Shown: positions 8,387 to 17,597, counted from the first letter of the stretch. The stretch is 32,150 nucleotides of DNA from an uncultured bacterium (GCA_905214795.1 CAJMNM010000035.1:1-32150); one strand, 5' to 3'. Numbers and translations are program-made. Notes: generated by a model from the sequence alone, not told the origin.

Positions 8387-9865
8387 TTACTGAGGACGAC
8401 TGTAATTAGGCGCCTCACTTGTAATTGTCACATCGTGTGGATGGCTTTCCAAAACACCTGCATTAGTAATACGAACGAATTTTGCCTTATGCAATTCTTC
8501 TATCGTATTAGCTCCACAATAACCCATACCGGAACGTAATCCACCAATCAATTGATAAATAACTTCCTGTACAGTTCCCTTATAAGGCACACGACCGGCG
8601 ATTCCTTCCGGAACAAGTTTTTTAGCATCCTTCACAGAACCCTGGAAATAACGGTCCTTAGAACCACATTCCATAGCTTCCAATGAACCCATTCCACGAT
8701 AAGATTTAAACTTACGGCCATTGAAAATGATAGTATCGCCCGGTGACTCTTCTGTACCGGCAACCAAAGAACCGATCATCACTGAATAACCGCCGGCAGC
8801 CAAAGCCTTAACAACATCACCAGAGTAACGCAGACCGCCATCAGCAATCAAAGGTACACCGGTTCCGGCCAAAGCTGAAGCCACGTCATAAACAGCAGAC
8901 AACTGGGGAACACCCACACCGGCTACCACACGTGTCGTACAAATTGAACCCGGACCAATGCCGACCTTTATTCCGTCAGCGCCGGCTTCTACCAACATTC
9001 TGGCAGCATCTCCTGTTGCGACATTACCTACAACGATATCTACATCGGGGAAGTTAGCCTTTGCCTCCTTCAACTTTTCAATAACATATTTTGAATGACC
9101 GTGAGCCGTATCAATTACAATTGCATCCGCACCGGCTTCAACCAAAGCTTTCATACGCTCAAGTGTGTCTGCGGTTACACCTACACCGGCAGCTACACGC
9201 AAACGACCTTTCTCGTCCTTGCAAGCCATTGGCTTATCCTTAGCCTTTGTGATGTCCTTATATGTAATCAAACCTACCAGGCGGCCGTCCTTATCAACAA
9301 CAGGAAGTTTTTCAATTTTATTCTCCTGAAGAATCTTGGCTGCGTCAAAAAGATCAGTCTGCTGATGTATCGTCACCAGATTTTCAGAAGTCATTACTTC
9401 ATCAATCAGGCGATTAGGATTCTGTTCAAAACGCAAATCACGGTTTGTTACGATACCTACCAGCTTTCTATCATCATCAACTACGGGTATACCGCCAATG
9501 TGATATTCACTCATCAAATTAAGTGCATCCTGCACCGTCTTGCCGCGCTTTATGGTTACAGGATCGTAAATCATACCATTCTCAGCACGCTTTACGATAG
9601 CAACCTGACGAGCCTGCTCCTCAATTGACATATTTTTATGAATCACACCAATACCGCCCTCACGAGCTATGGCAATAGCCATCGGAGCTTCTGTTACCGT
9701 ATCCATCGCTGCAGTAACAAAAGGAACCTTCAGTTCGATGTGACGAGAAAACTTGGTGGTCAACTCCACTGTACGTGGTAATACTTCTGAATAAGCCGGT
9801 ACCAACAAAACATCATCGTAAGTCAGTCCGTCCATTACAATCTTATCTGCAATAAATGATGACAT
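8387..9865 (-). CDS. guaB: Inosine-5'-monophosphate dehydrogenase
   Basis: GuaB catalyses the NAD-dependent oxidation of IMP to XMP, the committed step of GMP synthesis, in the cytoplasm. The 492-residue product has the TIM barrel interrupted by paired CBS domains (about residues 93-209). The active-site loop GPGSICTTR places the catalytic cysteine at 309, and the conserved GMGSLEAM and GLRSGMGY motifs follow. The ATG at 9865 gives the usual MSSFIADK start. A longer frame beginning with TTG at 9889 is unlikely because that codon lies inside the -7 box TATATTTG (9887-9894). recQ and its terminator lie upstream. A parvulin gene follows 10 bases downstream. Confidence 0.96.
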   Translation of the reverse strand: MSSFIADKIVMDGLTYDDVLLVPAYSEVLPRTVELTTKFSRHIELKVPFVTAAMDTVTEAPMAIAIAREGGIGVIHKNMSIEEQARQVAIVKRAENGMIYDPVTIKRGKTVQDALNLMSEYHIGGIPVVDDDRKLVGIVTNRDLRFEQNPNRLIDEVMTSENLVTIHQQTDLFDAAKILQENKIEKLPVVDKDGRLVGLITYKDITKAKDKPMACKDEKGRLRVAAGVGVTADTLERMKALVEAGADAIVIDTAHGHSKYVIEKLKEAKANFPDVDIVVGNVATGDAARMLVEAGADGIKVGIGPGSICTTRVVAGVGVPQLSAVYDVASALAGTGVPLIADGGLRYSGDVVKALAAGGYSVMIGSLVAGTEESPGDTIIFNGRKFKSYRGMGSLEAMECGSKDRYFQGSVKDAKKLVPEGIAGRVPYKGTVQEVIYQLIGGLRSGMGYCGANTIEELHKAKFVRITNAGVLESHPHDVTITSEAPNYSRPQ

Positions 9866-9886
9866 AGACATTAAATTTATTGCATG

Positions 9887-9894
9887 CAAATATA
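9887..9894 (-). promoter_or_regulatory. -7 box of a guaB promoter
   Basis: TATATTTG on the minus strand matches TAnnTTTG and predicts a transcript starting near 9880. No clear -33 TTTG is visible at the right distance, so this is a partial call. It lies downstream of the recQ terminator, which fits an independent unit. Confidence 0.5.
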
Positions 9895-9938
9895 CGATTT
9901 TTTATTTATTTGACGATGATTTTATTCTTTTTTCAGAT

Positions 9939-9977
9939 AAAATAAGGATAGACCATCGTCCGATCTATCCTTATTTT
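9939..9977 (-). terminator. Rho-independent terminator after recQ
   Basis: Perfect 13-base arms (9939-9951 and 9965-9977, core AAGGATAG/CTATCCTT) enclose a 13-base loop. The A/T outer ends of the stem supply the U-rich exit tract on either strand. It lies about 90 bases beyond the recQ stop codon and before the guaB promoter. Confidence 0.78.
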
Positions 9978-10067
9978 AACTTTTCGGGATGAAATTAGTC
10001 CATCCTCCGGTCATTTTATCGCTTTCAGTTATATTTCATAGAGAAATTCCCCACCGGCATTATCTGA

Positions 10068-12251
10068 TTAGTTTGCCATTTCTGACAAGAATTTAATTCT
10101 TACCAGTCTTATTTCCTCCTCAGTATATTCATCGCCCAACTCGTTCATGGCATCATCAAGACTATCAGTTTCCGATTCCTTGAAATATTCATAGATGTCC
10201 TCCAGATGATCTTCATCCATTACCTCATCCAGGAAATAATCGATATTGATTTTAGTTCCAGAATAAACAATGGCTTCCACCTCATCGAGCAATTCACTGA
10301 AATCAATACCTTTAGCCGAAGCTATATCGTCCAAAGCCACCTTTCTGTCAATGCTCTGTATAATACTGACCTTTAGTTTCGACTTGTTCGCCACTGTTCT
10401 GACACGCAACTCTTCCGGCCGTTCGATTTCATTCTCTTCGCAATGTTTACGAATCAACTCACAAAAAGCAGCTCCATAACGTTTGGCCTTACCGGCACCC
10501 ACACCTGGAATATTCTGCAATTCATCCAGATTAATAGGATAAACAGTAGCCATGGCTTCCAAAGACGGATCCTGGAATATTACATATGGCGGCACATCCA
10601 ACTGCTTGGACATTTTCTTCCGCAAGTCTTTCAGCATATTAAACAAAGCCGGATCTGCCGCGCTTGTTCCACCAGCCGAACGCATAACAATCTCATCCTC
10701 TTCTTCATCAAAATCATTGTCTTCCGCCACCATGAAAGATGTCGGTTTCTTCATAAAGCGACGCCCTTGCGCCGTCAGTTTCAGCACGCCATAGTTTTCC
10801 ACCTCTTTTTCAAGATAGCCGGCAATCAGCGCCTGTCTGATAACTGCGTTCCAAAACTTTTCATCGTGCTCATCACCACAGCCGAAAACATCAAGCCCAT
10901 CATGTTTATGAGCCACAACCTCGTCGGTTTCATTTCCGGTAAGAACATCTATCACATAATCAGATTTAAAATCCTCCTTGATTGCCTGAACAACCTCAAG
11001 CAATTCCTTCAACTCATTCTTAGCTTCCACTTTCTTCTTAGGATGTAAACAATTATCACAGTTTCCACAATTATCTTTATCGTAGGTCTCACCGAAATAG
11101 TGCAACAAGAATTTTCTACGACAAACAGACGTCTCCGCATACGCTGCGGTCTCACGCAATAACTGTCGCCCGATATCCTGTTCTGCAATCGGTTTACCTT
11201 CCATAAATTTCTCCAGTTTCTGAAGGTCCTTATTTGTATAGAACGTTATACAAAGTCCCTCTCCATCATCACGACCGGCTCTGCCTGTTTCCTGATAATA
11301 ACCTTCCAGACTTTTAGGAATATCATAATGAATCACAAACCGCACATCCGGTTTATCAATACCCATACCAAAAGCTATCGTTGCCACAATGACATCTATA
11401 CGTTCCATGATGAAATCGTCCTGTGTCTGGGAACGGGCAACCGAATCCATACCTGCATGATAAGCCCTGGCATTGATATCATTGGCACGTAATATTTCGG
11501 CCAATTCTTCAACCTTCTTACGACTTAAACAATATATAATACCACTCTTTCCGGGATGCTGACGAATAAATTTTATAATATCTTTATCAACATTCTTTGT
11601 CTTGTTACGTACTTCGTAATAGAGATTAGGTCTGTTAAACGAGCTTTTAAACTCCACAGCATTCTGCATGCCGAGATTCTTCTTGATATCTCCCCGCACT
11701 TTATCTGTAGCCGTAGCTGTCAGAGCTATTACCGGCGCCTCACCAATTTCATTAATAATCGGACGTATGCGTCGGTATTCAGGCCGGAAATCATGCCCCC
11801 ATTCCGAAATGCAATGCGCCTCATCCACTGCATAAAATGAAATCTTCACCTGTCTGAGGAATTCAATATTCTCTTCCTTTGTCAACGACTCCGGTGCTAC
11901 ATATAATAATTTTGTCCTTCCGGCCAGGATGTCGGATTTGACTTGATCTATCGCCGTCTTATTAAGCGAGGAATTTATAAAATGTGCCACACCTTCATCG
12001 TCACAGACCTGACGGATTGCATCTACCTGATTCTTCATCAATGCGATAAGAGGCGATATGACAATAGCCGTACCCTCCATCAGCAATGATGGCAACTGAT
12101 AGCACAATGACTTTCCGCCACCGGTAGGCATAAGCACAAAAGTATCTTTTCCCGCCAGCACGTTACGTATTATGGCCTCCTGATCGCCCTTAAATGCATC
12201 AAAGCCAAAATAACGTTTCAAAGGTTCTGTCAAATTGAATTCCGCATTCAT
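10068..12251 (-). CDS. recQ: ATP-dependent DNA helicase RecQ
   Basis: RecQ is a 3'-5' SF2 DNA helicase acting in recombination and repair of stalled forks. The 727-residue protein has Walker A PTGGGKS (residues 42-48), the DEAH box (143-146), and helicase motif VI QETGRAGRDD. A RecQ-Ct zinc-binding region with clustered cysteines follows (C-RRKF...CGNCDNC), then a winged helix, an HRDC-like helical domain (motif NIPGVGAGKAKRYG) and an acidic C-terminal extension. That makes it longer than the E. coli enzyme (about 610 residues). The ATG at 12251 is preferred over a TTG at 12278. The gene is preceded by its own promoter and an unusual pair of inverted 15-mers, so it need not depend on the upstream tig-clpP-clpX unit. 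Confidence 0.95.
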   Translation of the reverse strand: MNAEFNLTEPLKRYFGFDAFKGDQEAIIRNVLAGKDTFVLMPTGGGKSLCYQLPSLLMEGTAIVISPLIALMKNQVDAIRQVCDDEGVAHFINSSLNKTAIDQVKSDILAGRTKLLYVAPESLTKEENIEFLRQVKISFYAVDEAHCISEWGHDFRPEYRRIRPIINEIGEAPVIALTATATDKVRGDIKKNLGMQNAVEFKSSFNRPNLYYEVRNKTKNVDKDIIKFIRQHPGKSGIIYCLSRKKVEELAEILRANDINARAYHAGMDSVARSQTQDDFIMERIDVIVATIAFGMGIDKPDVRFVIHYDIPKSLEGYYQETGRAGRDDGEGLCITFYTNKDLQKLEKFMEGKPIAEQDIGRQLLRETAAYAETSVCRRKFLLHYFGETYDKDNCGNCDNCLHPKKKVEAKNELKELLEVVQAIKEDFKSDYVIDVLTGNETDEVVAHKHDGLDVFGCGDEHDEKFWNAVIRQALIAGYLEKEVENYGVLKLTAQGRRFMKKPTSFMVAEDNDFDEEEDEIVMRSAGGTSAADPALFNMLKDLRKKMSKQLDVPPYVIFQDPSLEAMATVYPINLDELQNIPGVGAGKAKRYGAAFCELIRKHCEENEIERPEELRVRTVANKSKLKVSIIQSIDRKVALDDIASAKGIDFSELLDEVEAIVYSGTKINIDYFLDEVMDEDHLEDIYEYFKESETDSLDDAMNELGDEYTEEEIRLVRIKFLSEMAN

Positions 12252-12257
12252 AGATAT

Positions 12258-12346
12258 ATAGTTTCTCGATAAGGTCAATTTAAAGATAATGCATATAACA
12301 AAGTTATAAACAAATCTCTCATATTTGCAAATTATCGAGAAACTAT
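12258..12346. repeat. Inverted 15-bp repeats flanking the recQ promoter
   Basis: The 15-mer at 12258-12272 is the exact reverse complement of 12332-12346. One copy sits immediately upstream of the -33 box and the other ends six bases before the recQ ATG. Centres are 74 bp apart, close to seven helical turns, so two bound proteins would face the same side of the DNA. Because the promoter lies between the arms, the pair is more likely a DNA-level site than an RNA hairpin of the recQ transcript. A hairpin could form only in read-through RNA from clpX. Confidence 0.7.
12299..12331 (-). promoter_or_regulatory. Promoter of recQ
   Basis: The minus strand shows -33 TTTG (12328-12331), a 21-base spacer and -7 TAACTTTG (12299-12306). 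The predicted start is near 12292, giving a leader of about 40 bases. Confidence 0.65.
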
Positions 12347-12383
12347 TTTTCTTATTTTTACTTAACGGAATACAATCTTCAGT

Positions 12384-13622
12384 TTACGCTTGTTCTGAAC
12401 CGGCTATATTTGCTTTCTCAAGCTGTTTCTTGGCATAATCCAGAGTCACCTTGAAAGTCTTCACTTTCTTTGACGGAATCTCATACATGGCATCCATCAT
12501 TATGGCTTCCATGATAGAACGCAAACCACGTGCTCCGAGTTTATATTCCACAGCTTTATCAACAATATATTCCAACGTATCCTCACTAAAAGACAATTTA
12601 ATGCCATCCATCTCAAACAGTTTAATCTGCTGCTTGACAATTGAGTTTTTAGGCTCGGTCAGAATATTACGAAGCGCCGTACGATCAAGCGGATTCAGAT
12701 AGGTCAACACCGGCAAACGTCCGATAATCTCGGGTATAAGACCAAACGACTTCAAATCCTGCGGAAGGATATACTTCATCAGATTACCCTTATCGATATG
12801 CTGAACGTTCTGAACAGAATTATAACCTATCACGTGTGTGTTCATACGCTGGGCGATTTTCTTTTCGATACCGTCAAACGCGCCACCGCAAATAAACAGA
12901 ATGTTTCGTGTATCCACGTGAATATAATCCTGATCGGGGTGTTTGCGACCGCCCTTTGGCGGAACATTCACCATCGATCCTTCGAGCAGTTTCAACAATC
13001 CCTGCTGCACACCTTCTCCGCTGACGTCACGTGTAATGGAAGGATTGTCGCTTTTTCTCGCTATTTTGTCAATCTCGTCAATAAACACGATTCCCCGCTG
13101 TGCCGCGTCTACATCATAGTCGGCCACCTGAAGCAAGCGTGACAAAATACTCTCTACATCCTCACCCACATATCCGGCTTCAGTAAATACAGTCGCGTCT
13201 ACAATGGTAAACGGAACGTGAAGCAACTTGGCAATGGTACGTGCCAGCAAGGTTTTTCCTGTACCCGTACTTCCCACCATGATAATGTTCGATTTTTCAA
13301 TCTCCACACCATCATCGGTAGCTTTCTGCGCCAAACGTTTATAATGATTGTATACGGAAACCGCCAGATAACGTTTTGCGTCATCCTGTCCGATTACATA
13401 TTGATCCAGATATTCCTTGATTTCTTTCGGCTTAGGTAATTCCGAAAGTTCAAAGCCTAGAGAATCTCCCTCTTTTTTAGCCTTTCCTACTTTTACGGCT
13501 TCCTGAACTATCTGATAAGCCTGCTCTGCACAGTCGTTGCAAATATAGCCGTTAATGCCACTTATCAACATCTGTACATCACGTTCAGATCTGCCGCAAA
13601 ACGAACATGCCTTTTTCATCAT
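12384..13622 (-). CDS. clpX: ClpX, ATPase subunit of the ClpXP protease
   Basis: ClpX is the AAA+ unfoldase that recognises and threads substrates into ClpP. The 412-residue protein has the N-terminal zinc-binding domain (Cys6, Cys9, Cys28, Cys31), Walker A GSTGTGKT (117-124) and Walker B IVFIDEID (178-185). It also has the GYVG pore loop (150-153), the RKH pore loop (226-228) and sensor 2 GARGL. The ClpP-docking tripeptide usually written IGF appears as IGY (in HVIGYNS). The ATG at 13622 shares one base with the clpP stop codon (TAATG), indicating coupled translation with clpP. No terminator is visible between clpX and recQ. Confidence 0.97.
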   Translation of the reverse strand: MMKKACSFCGRSERDVQMLISGINGYICNDCAEQAYQIVQEAVKVGKAKKEGDSLGFELSELPKPKEIKEYLDQYVIGQDDAKRYLAVSVYNHYKRLAQKATDDGVEIEKSNIIMVGSTGTGKTLLARTIAKLLHVPFTIVDATVFTEAGYVGEDVESILSRLLQVADYDVDAAQRGIVFIDEIDKIARKSDNPSITRDVSGEGVQQGLLKLLEGSMVNVPPKGGRKHPDQDYIHVDTRNILFICGGAFDGIEKKIAQRMNTHVIGYNSVQNVQHIDKGNLMKYILPQDLKSFGLIPEIIGRLPVLTYLNPLDRTALRNILTEPKNSIVKQQIKLFEMDGIKLSFSEDTLEYIVDKAVEYKLGARGLRSIMEAIMMDAMYEIPSKKVKTFKVTLDYAKKQLEKANIAGSEQA

Positions 13623-14287
13623 TATTTCTTTCGCGTTAATATATCATCAATCATGCCATACTCTTTGGCTTCCTGAGCGGTCATCCAATAGTCACGGTCT
13701 GAATCAGCCCACACCTTATCAAAATCTGTATGAGAATGGTCGGCTATGATGGTATAAAGTTCTTTCTTGAGTTTCTGAATCTCTCTTGCCGTAATCTCAA
13801 TGTCAGACGCCTGTCCCTGAGCGCCACCCATCGGCTGATGAATCATCACACGGCTATGAGTCAATGCAGAACGTTTGCCTTCTGTTCCAGCTACAAGCAA
13901 CACGGCCGCCATTGAGGCTGCCATACCGGTACAGATTGTAGCCACATCGCTGCTTATGAACTGCATGGTATCATAAATACCCAAGCCGGCATAAACAGAA
14001 CCTCCGGGAGAATTGATATAAATGGAGATATCCTTGTCCGGATCTGTAGAATTCAAGAACAACAATTGCGCCTGCAATACATTTGCCGTATAATCATCAA
14101 TTTGTGTGCCAAGGAAAATAATACGGTCCATCATCAAACGTGAGAACACATCCATCTGTGTCACATTCAACTGACGCTCTTCCAAGATATACGGATTCAA
14201 GTAATGATCCTGAGCACTGATCACATCATCAAGCACCTGACTGTTCAAGCCGAGATGCTTGACTGCATACTTCTTAAACTCATTCAT
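13622..14287 (-). CDS. clpP: ClpP, proteolytic subunit of ClpXP
   Basis: ClpP is the tetradecameric serine peptidase that degrades substrates unfolded by ClpX. In this 221-residue protein the catalytic triad is Ser125 (GMAASMAAV), His150 (MIHQPMGG) and Asp199 (DRDYW). A propeptide-like N-terminal extension of about 25-30 residues would be removed on maturation. The gene is one base from clpX and 138 bases from tig, the standard bacterial order tig-clpP-clpX. I found no consensus -7 box in the tig-clpP gap, so expression probably comes from the tig promoter. Confidence 0.97.
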   Translation of the reverse strand: MNEFKKYAVKHLGLNSQVLDDVISAQDHYLNPYILEERQLNVTQMDVFSRLMMDRIIFLGTQIDDYTANVLQAQLLFLNSTDPDKDISIYINSPGGSVYAGLGIYDTMQFISSDVATICTGMAASMAAVLLVAGTEGKRSALTHSRVMIHQPMGGAQGQASDIEITAREIQKLKKELYTIIADHSHTDFDKVWADSDRDYWMTAQEAKEYGMIDDILTRKK

Positions 14288-14425
14288 CTTCGTGTCTGTT
14301 TTTAATCATATATTAAGATGAAGAAAAGGAACCTCCGCACTCATCCACGCCCTTTTACATAATCAAGCGTAAAAACAAGTCCGGAACTTCCCTTTCCTAA
14401 TTATCGTATAGATTTGCTCTCAATA

Positions 14426-15781
14426 TCAGGCAAACATCTTATTGAAATCTTCTGCGCTGATAGGCTTGTTTTCAAGTTTTACAACTCCCTTAACGGCCTT
14501 AACAAGTTTGTCATCGATGCAACGGTTAACAAGACTTTCAACCTGCTCCTGCTTCTTCAGCATTTCGCCTGCATAGTTTTCTAGCACATTGTCAGGTACG
14601 TTAATCATACCATACTGAGCAAACTGAGTCTTGGTAATAGACTTAGCCATTTCTTTCAGATCATCATTCTCAATCTTAATGTCATAAGCCTTAACCAGTT
14701 TTTCCTTAATCAGATGCCATGTCAGTTCTTCAAGACTCTTTTCGTAATTGTCTTCAACAAACTTCTCATCCTTATTCTTATTGGTCAAACGCATATAACG
14801 CTTCAGGATAGCATCAGCGAACTGAAGTTTGCCAACCTTGTTCATCAAATAAGTTCTCAAGTCCAAAAGGAACTTGTAATCGCTGTCTGACTCAAACTGC
14901 TCAGCCAAAGTTGATGAAATCTTTGCACGGAATTCTTCTTCGCTGTTTACAACGCCTTTTCCGAACACCTGATCAAACAGTTCCTGATTCAGTTCTGCTT
15001 CTTTGAAGCGGGTAATCTCCTGAACCTGGAAGCTGAAGTTTGAAGTAACGCCGGCAACTTCCTCCTTAGAAATCTTCAACAAAGAAGAAAGCTCTACATC
15101 ACGTCCCTCATAAGCCTTGCTCGGATTAAACACGAGCACATCATTAACCTTGCAGCCATTGAAGATAGCCTTCTGCTCATCGTTCTTGAAGTACTCTGGC
15201 ATCATGATTGCATTTTCCACCTGGATACCGCCTTCTTTGGTATTGCCGTTCTCGTCAAGTTCTGCCAACAGACCTTTAACCATATCGTTAGACTCATAAA
15301 CGTCTACCTTGTCATAACCACCGGCACGCTGAGCATACATCTTAACCTGACCGTCAATCATTTTGTCATCAACTGTGATGTTGTAATAATCTATTGTGTC
15401 ATCACCGCTGACTGCAACCTCAAACTCAGGAGCAAGAGCCAAGTCAAAAACAAACTCAAAGCTGTCCATTGTATCGAAATCGATATCCTGCTGACGGCCT
15501 TCGGTTGGAAGGGGCTCACCCAAGACATTAAGGTTATTCTCTTTAATATATGCATAAAGTTTCTCGCCAAGGAGCTTGTTCACTTCCTCTGCGGCAACCT
15601 CTCTTCCGAAACGCTTCTTCAACAAGCCCAACGGAGCCTGTCCGGGACGGAAACCGGGAATATTTGCTTTCTTGCGATAATCCTTCAACGATTTTTCTAC
15701 TTTCTCGGCATAATCAGCCTTTTCCATCTTAATAGTAAGCAACGCGCTTACCTTGTCAATGTTTTCTAATGAAATATTCAT
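14426..15781 (-). CDS. tig: Trigger factor (ribosome-associated chaperone)
   Basis: Trigger factor binds the ribosome exit tunnel and chaperones nascent chains. This 451-residue protein has the N-terminal ribosome-binding domain with the signature GFRPGQAP (residues 43-50, equivalent to GFRxGKxP). A middle region in the place of the FKBP-type PPIase domain (about 150-250) is too diverged for me to assign catalytic residues. A long helical C-terminal substrate-cradle domain follows. It is first in the tig-clpP-clpX unit and has its own consensus promoter at 15849-15879. Confidence 0.94.
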   Translation of the reverse strand: MNISLENIDKVSALLTIKMEKADYAEKVEKSLKDYRKKANIPGFRPGQAPLGLLKKRFGREVAAEEVNKLLGEKLYAYIKENNLNVLGEPLPTEGRQQDIDFDTMDSFEFVFDLALAPEFEVAVSGDDTIDYYNITVDDKMIDGQVKMYAQRAGGYDKVDVYESNDMVKGLLAELDENGNTKEGGIQVENAIMMPEYFKNDEQKAIFNGCKVNDVLVFNPSKAYEGRDVELSSLLKISKEEVAGVTSNFSFQVQEITRFKEAELNQELFDQVFGKGVVNSEEEFRAKISSTLAEQFESDSDYKFLLDLRTYLMNKVGKLQFADAILKRYMRLTNKNKDEKFVEDNYEKSLEELTWHLIKEKLVKAYDIKIENDDLKEMAKSITKTQFAQYGMINVPDNVLENYAGEMLKKQEQVESLVNRCIDDKLVKAVKGVVKLENKPISAEDFNKMFA

Positions 15782-15848
15782 TCTGATATACTATTTATAT
15801 GATATTTATTATTTCTCAATATTTTAACGCAATTTGAAATTGAGTGTG

Positions 15849-15879
15849 CAAAAATAGCTTTTATCTTTCAAAAATCAAA
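15849..15879 (-). promoter_or_regulatory. Promoter of tig-clpP-clpX, overlapping a possible lptB terminator
   Basis: The minus strand shows -33 TTTG (15876-15879), a 19-base spacer and -7 TATTTTTG (15849-15856). The same segment contains 9-base inverted repeats (15854-15862 and 15879-15887). On minus-strand RNA from lptB these would fold into a hairpin followed by a short run of U. The lptB 3' end and the tig promoter therefore appear to share sequence. Confidence 0.62.
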
Positions 15880-15903
15880 AAAGCTATGCAAAAAACTCAC
15901 TTT

Positions 15904-16719
15904 TTAATGTTCCTGTGAAGTTTTTTCTTCATCTATTTTCTGGAAATCCTTCAATCTCAAAACAAAGCTGTTAGTCAGATATTTCTCACGGACAACAGCA
16001 TTCTCCGAAAGTTCTTTCGGCGAGCCCTGAAATAATATCTGGCCTTCAAACAAAAGATACGCGCGGTCTGTAATACAAAGCGTTTCCTCCACATTATGGT
16101 CGGTTATCAGCACGCCGATGTTACGTTTTTTCAGTTTCCACACAATATACTGGATGTCCTCCACCGCAATAGGGTCTACACCGGCAAAAGGCTCATCCAA
16201 CATAATAAACTTAGGGTCAATGGCCAGACAACGCGCAATCTCGGTACGTCTCCGTTCACCTCCGGACAACTGGTCACCCATATTCTTACGGACCTTCTGC
16301 AGGCGGAATTCTGCCAGCAGGCTCTCCAGCTTTTCTTTCTGGTATTCTTTCGGCTTACCGGTCATCTCCAACACAGAGGCGATATTGTCCTCCACACTCA
16401 TCTTACGGAACACGGAAGCCTCCTGAGCCAGATAACCGATACCGTTTCGCGCACGCTTGTATACCGGGAACTTGGTTATTTCCAAGTCTCCCAGAAAGAT
16501 ACGTCCGTGATTGGGAACCACCAATCCTGTCGTCATATAGAATGATGTGGTCTTGCCTGCACCGTTAGGGCCCAGCAGTCCTACAATCTCGCCCTGACGC
16601 ACATCAAATGAAACGTTGTTTACCACGGTCCGCTTACCATATACTTTTACCAGCCCTTCTGTACGCAACACCAAAGGTTCATTAGCTTCCGGGGTGACTT
16701 GAGCAATCTCTTCTGCCAT
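15904..16719 (-). CDS. lptB: LPS export ABC transporter ATPase LptB
   Basis: LptB powers extraction of lipopolysaccharide from the inner membrane by the LptBFG complex. The 271-residue ATPase has Walker A GPNGAGKT (50-57), Q-loop Gln99, signature LSGGE (151-155), Walker B FIMLDE with Glu176, and the H-loop His198. The phrase DEPFAGVDPIAVEDIQ is characteristic of LptB. The C-terminus is about 25 residues longer than E. coli LptB. LptF/G are not in the window. The gene is divergent from mlaE across about 110-130 bases. A -7 box TAATTTTG at 16739-16746 suggests a leader of about 13 bases. Confidence 0.94.
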   Translation of the reverse strand: MAEEIAQVTPEANEPLVLRTEGLVKVYGKRTVVNNVSFDVRQGEIVGLLGPNGAGKTTSFYMTTGLVVPNHGRIFLGDLEITKFPVYKRARNGIGYLAQEASVFRKMSVEDNIASVLEMTGKPKEYQKEKLESLLAEFRLQKVRKNMGDQLSGGERRRTEIARCLAIDPKFIMLDEPFAGVDPIAVEDIQYIVWKLKKRNIGVLITDHNVEETLCITDRAYLLFEGQILFQGSPKELSENAVVREKYLTNSFVLRLKDFQKIDEEKTSQEH

Positions 16720-16738
16720 AATTTTATATATTTGGCTG

Positions 16739-16746
16739 CAAAATTA
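16739..16746 (-). promoter_or_regulatory. -7 box of the lptB promoter
   Basis: TAATTTTG on the minus strand matches TAnnTTTG and lies 20 bases before the lptB ATG. No good -33 TTTG is seen at the right spacing. Confidence 0.45.
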
Positions 16747-16794
16747 CGAAAATTGTATTTAAAAAACAGAAGAACATTAAAAGTATTCCTGCTC

Positions 16795-16828
16795 TTTGTT
16801 GATTTTTATCGGATTTTCAGTAATTTTG
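16795..16828 (+). promoter_or_regulatory. Promoter of mlaE-mlaF
   Basis: The plus strand has -7 TAATTTTG (16821-16828). A -33 candidate is TTTG at 16795-16798 (22-base spacer) or TTG at 16799-16801 (19-base spacer). The predicted transcript start is near 16835, downstream of the first in-frame ATG at 16830. Confidence 0.55.
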
Positions 16829-16850
16829 TATGAAAATAAATGTATTAGCA

Positions 16851-17597
16851 ATGTTTTTTCAAAAAAGCATATCCACATTCGGAAAATATTTAATGCTCAT
16901 GGGGCGTACGTTTTCACGCCCGGACCGCTTCAGAATGTTCTTTAAACAATATGTCAAGGAGCTCAGCCAATTGGGTGTCGATTCTATTGGTATCGTACTT
17001 CTGATTTCATTTTTTATCGGAGCGGTTATCTGTATCCAAATCAAGCTGAACATCCAGAGTCCATGGATGCCGCGGTTTGTCACCGGATATACAACAAGAG
17101 AAATCATGCTGCTGGAATTCTCTTCAGCCATCATGTGTCTTATTCTGGCGGGAAAAGTAGGTTCGAACATCGCCTCAGAAATCGGAACGATGAGAGTCAC
17201 ACAACAGATTGACGCCATCGATATCATGGGAGTCAATTCCGCCAACTTTCTGATACTGCCCAAGATTCTGGGCATGATTACCATGATGCCGTTTCTTGTC
17301 TGTTTCAGTATTTTTGCCGGATTCACAGGCGCTTATGCCACCTCCATCATCGGCCATGTGATTACCATTGAAGACCTGACATTGGGTCTGCAACACGATT
17401 TCAACGAATGGTATGTGTGGATGGGATTCATCAAATCCATCTTTTTTGCCTTTATCATCACAAGCGTATCCGCATTCTACGGCTACACGGTTGAGGGAGG
17501 ATCTGTTGAAGTAGGAAAAGCCAGTACAGATTCCGTTGTCAGCAGCAGTGTTCTCATTCTCTTTTCCGATGTTTTACTGACTCAAATATTATCTTAA
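16851..17597 (+). CDS. mlaE: MlaE/YrbE-type ABC transporter permease
   Basis: MlaE is the membrane subunit of the MCE-type phospholipid transporter that maintains outer-membrane lipid asymmetry. The protein is multi-spanning, with hydrophobic segments such as GIVLLISFFIGAVICIQ and FLVCFSIFAGFTGAYA. It has the conserved family core EIGTMRVTQQIDAIDIMGV, whose Glu/Asp-rich coupling helix docks the ATPase. An in-frame ATG exists at 16830, but it lies two bases after the -7 box, upstream of the predicted transcript start. I therefore prefer the ATG at 16851 (248 residues), which also gives the usual short N-terminus before GKYLMLMGR. The stop codon directly abuts mlaF. No MlaD-type substrate-binding protein is adjacent. 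Confidence 0.9.
   Translation: MFFQKSISTFGKYLMLMGRTFSRPDRFRMFFKQYVKELSQLGVDSIGIVLLISFFIGAVICIQIKLNIQSPWMPRFVTGYTTREIMLLEFSSAIMCLILAGKVGSNIASEIGTMRVTQQIDAIDIMGVNSANFLILPKILGMITMMPFLVCFSIFAGFTGAYATSIIGHVITIEDLTLGLQHDFNEWYVWMGFIKSIFFAFIITSVSAFYGYTVEGGSVEVGKASTDSVVSSSVLILFSDVLLTQILS

Noticed and set aside
8377..8418. Longer start of the parvulin gene overlapping guaB
   Set aside because: It would place 14 unrelated residues before a well-formed signal peptide.
10443..11048. 201-codon plus-strand frame opposite recQ
   Set aside because: Antisense to well-conserved RecQ sequence with no promoter or family resemblance. It is a shadow.
14288..14425. A separate clpP promoter in the tig-clpP gap
   Set aside because: The best match (TACGCTTG, 14364-14371, minus strand) has a mismatch in the critical TTTG and no -33 partner.
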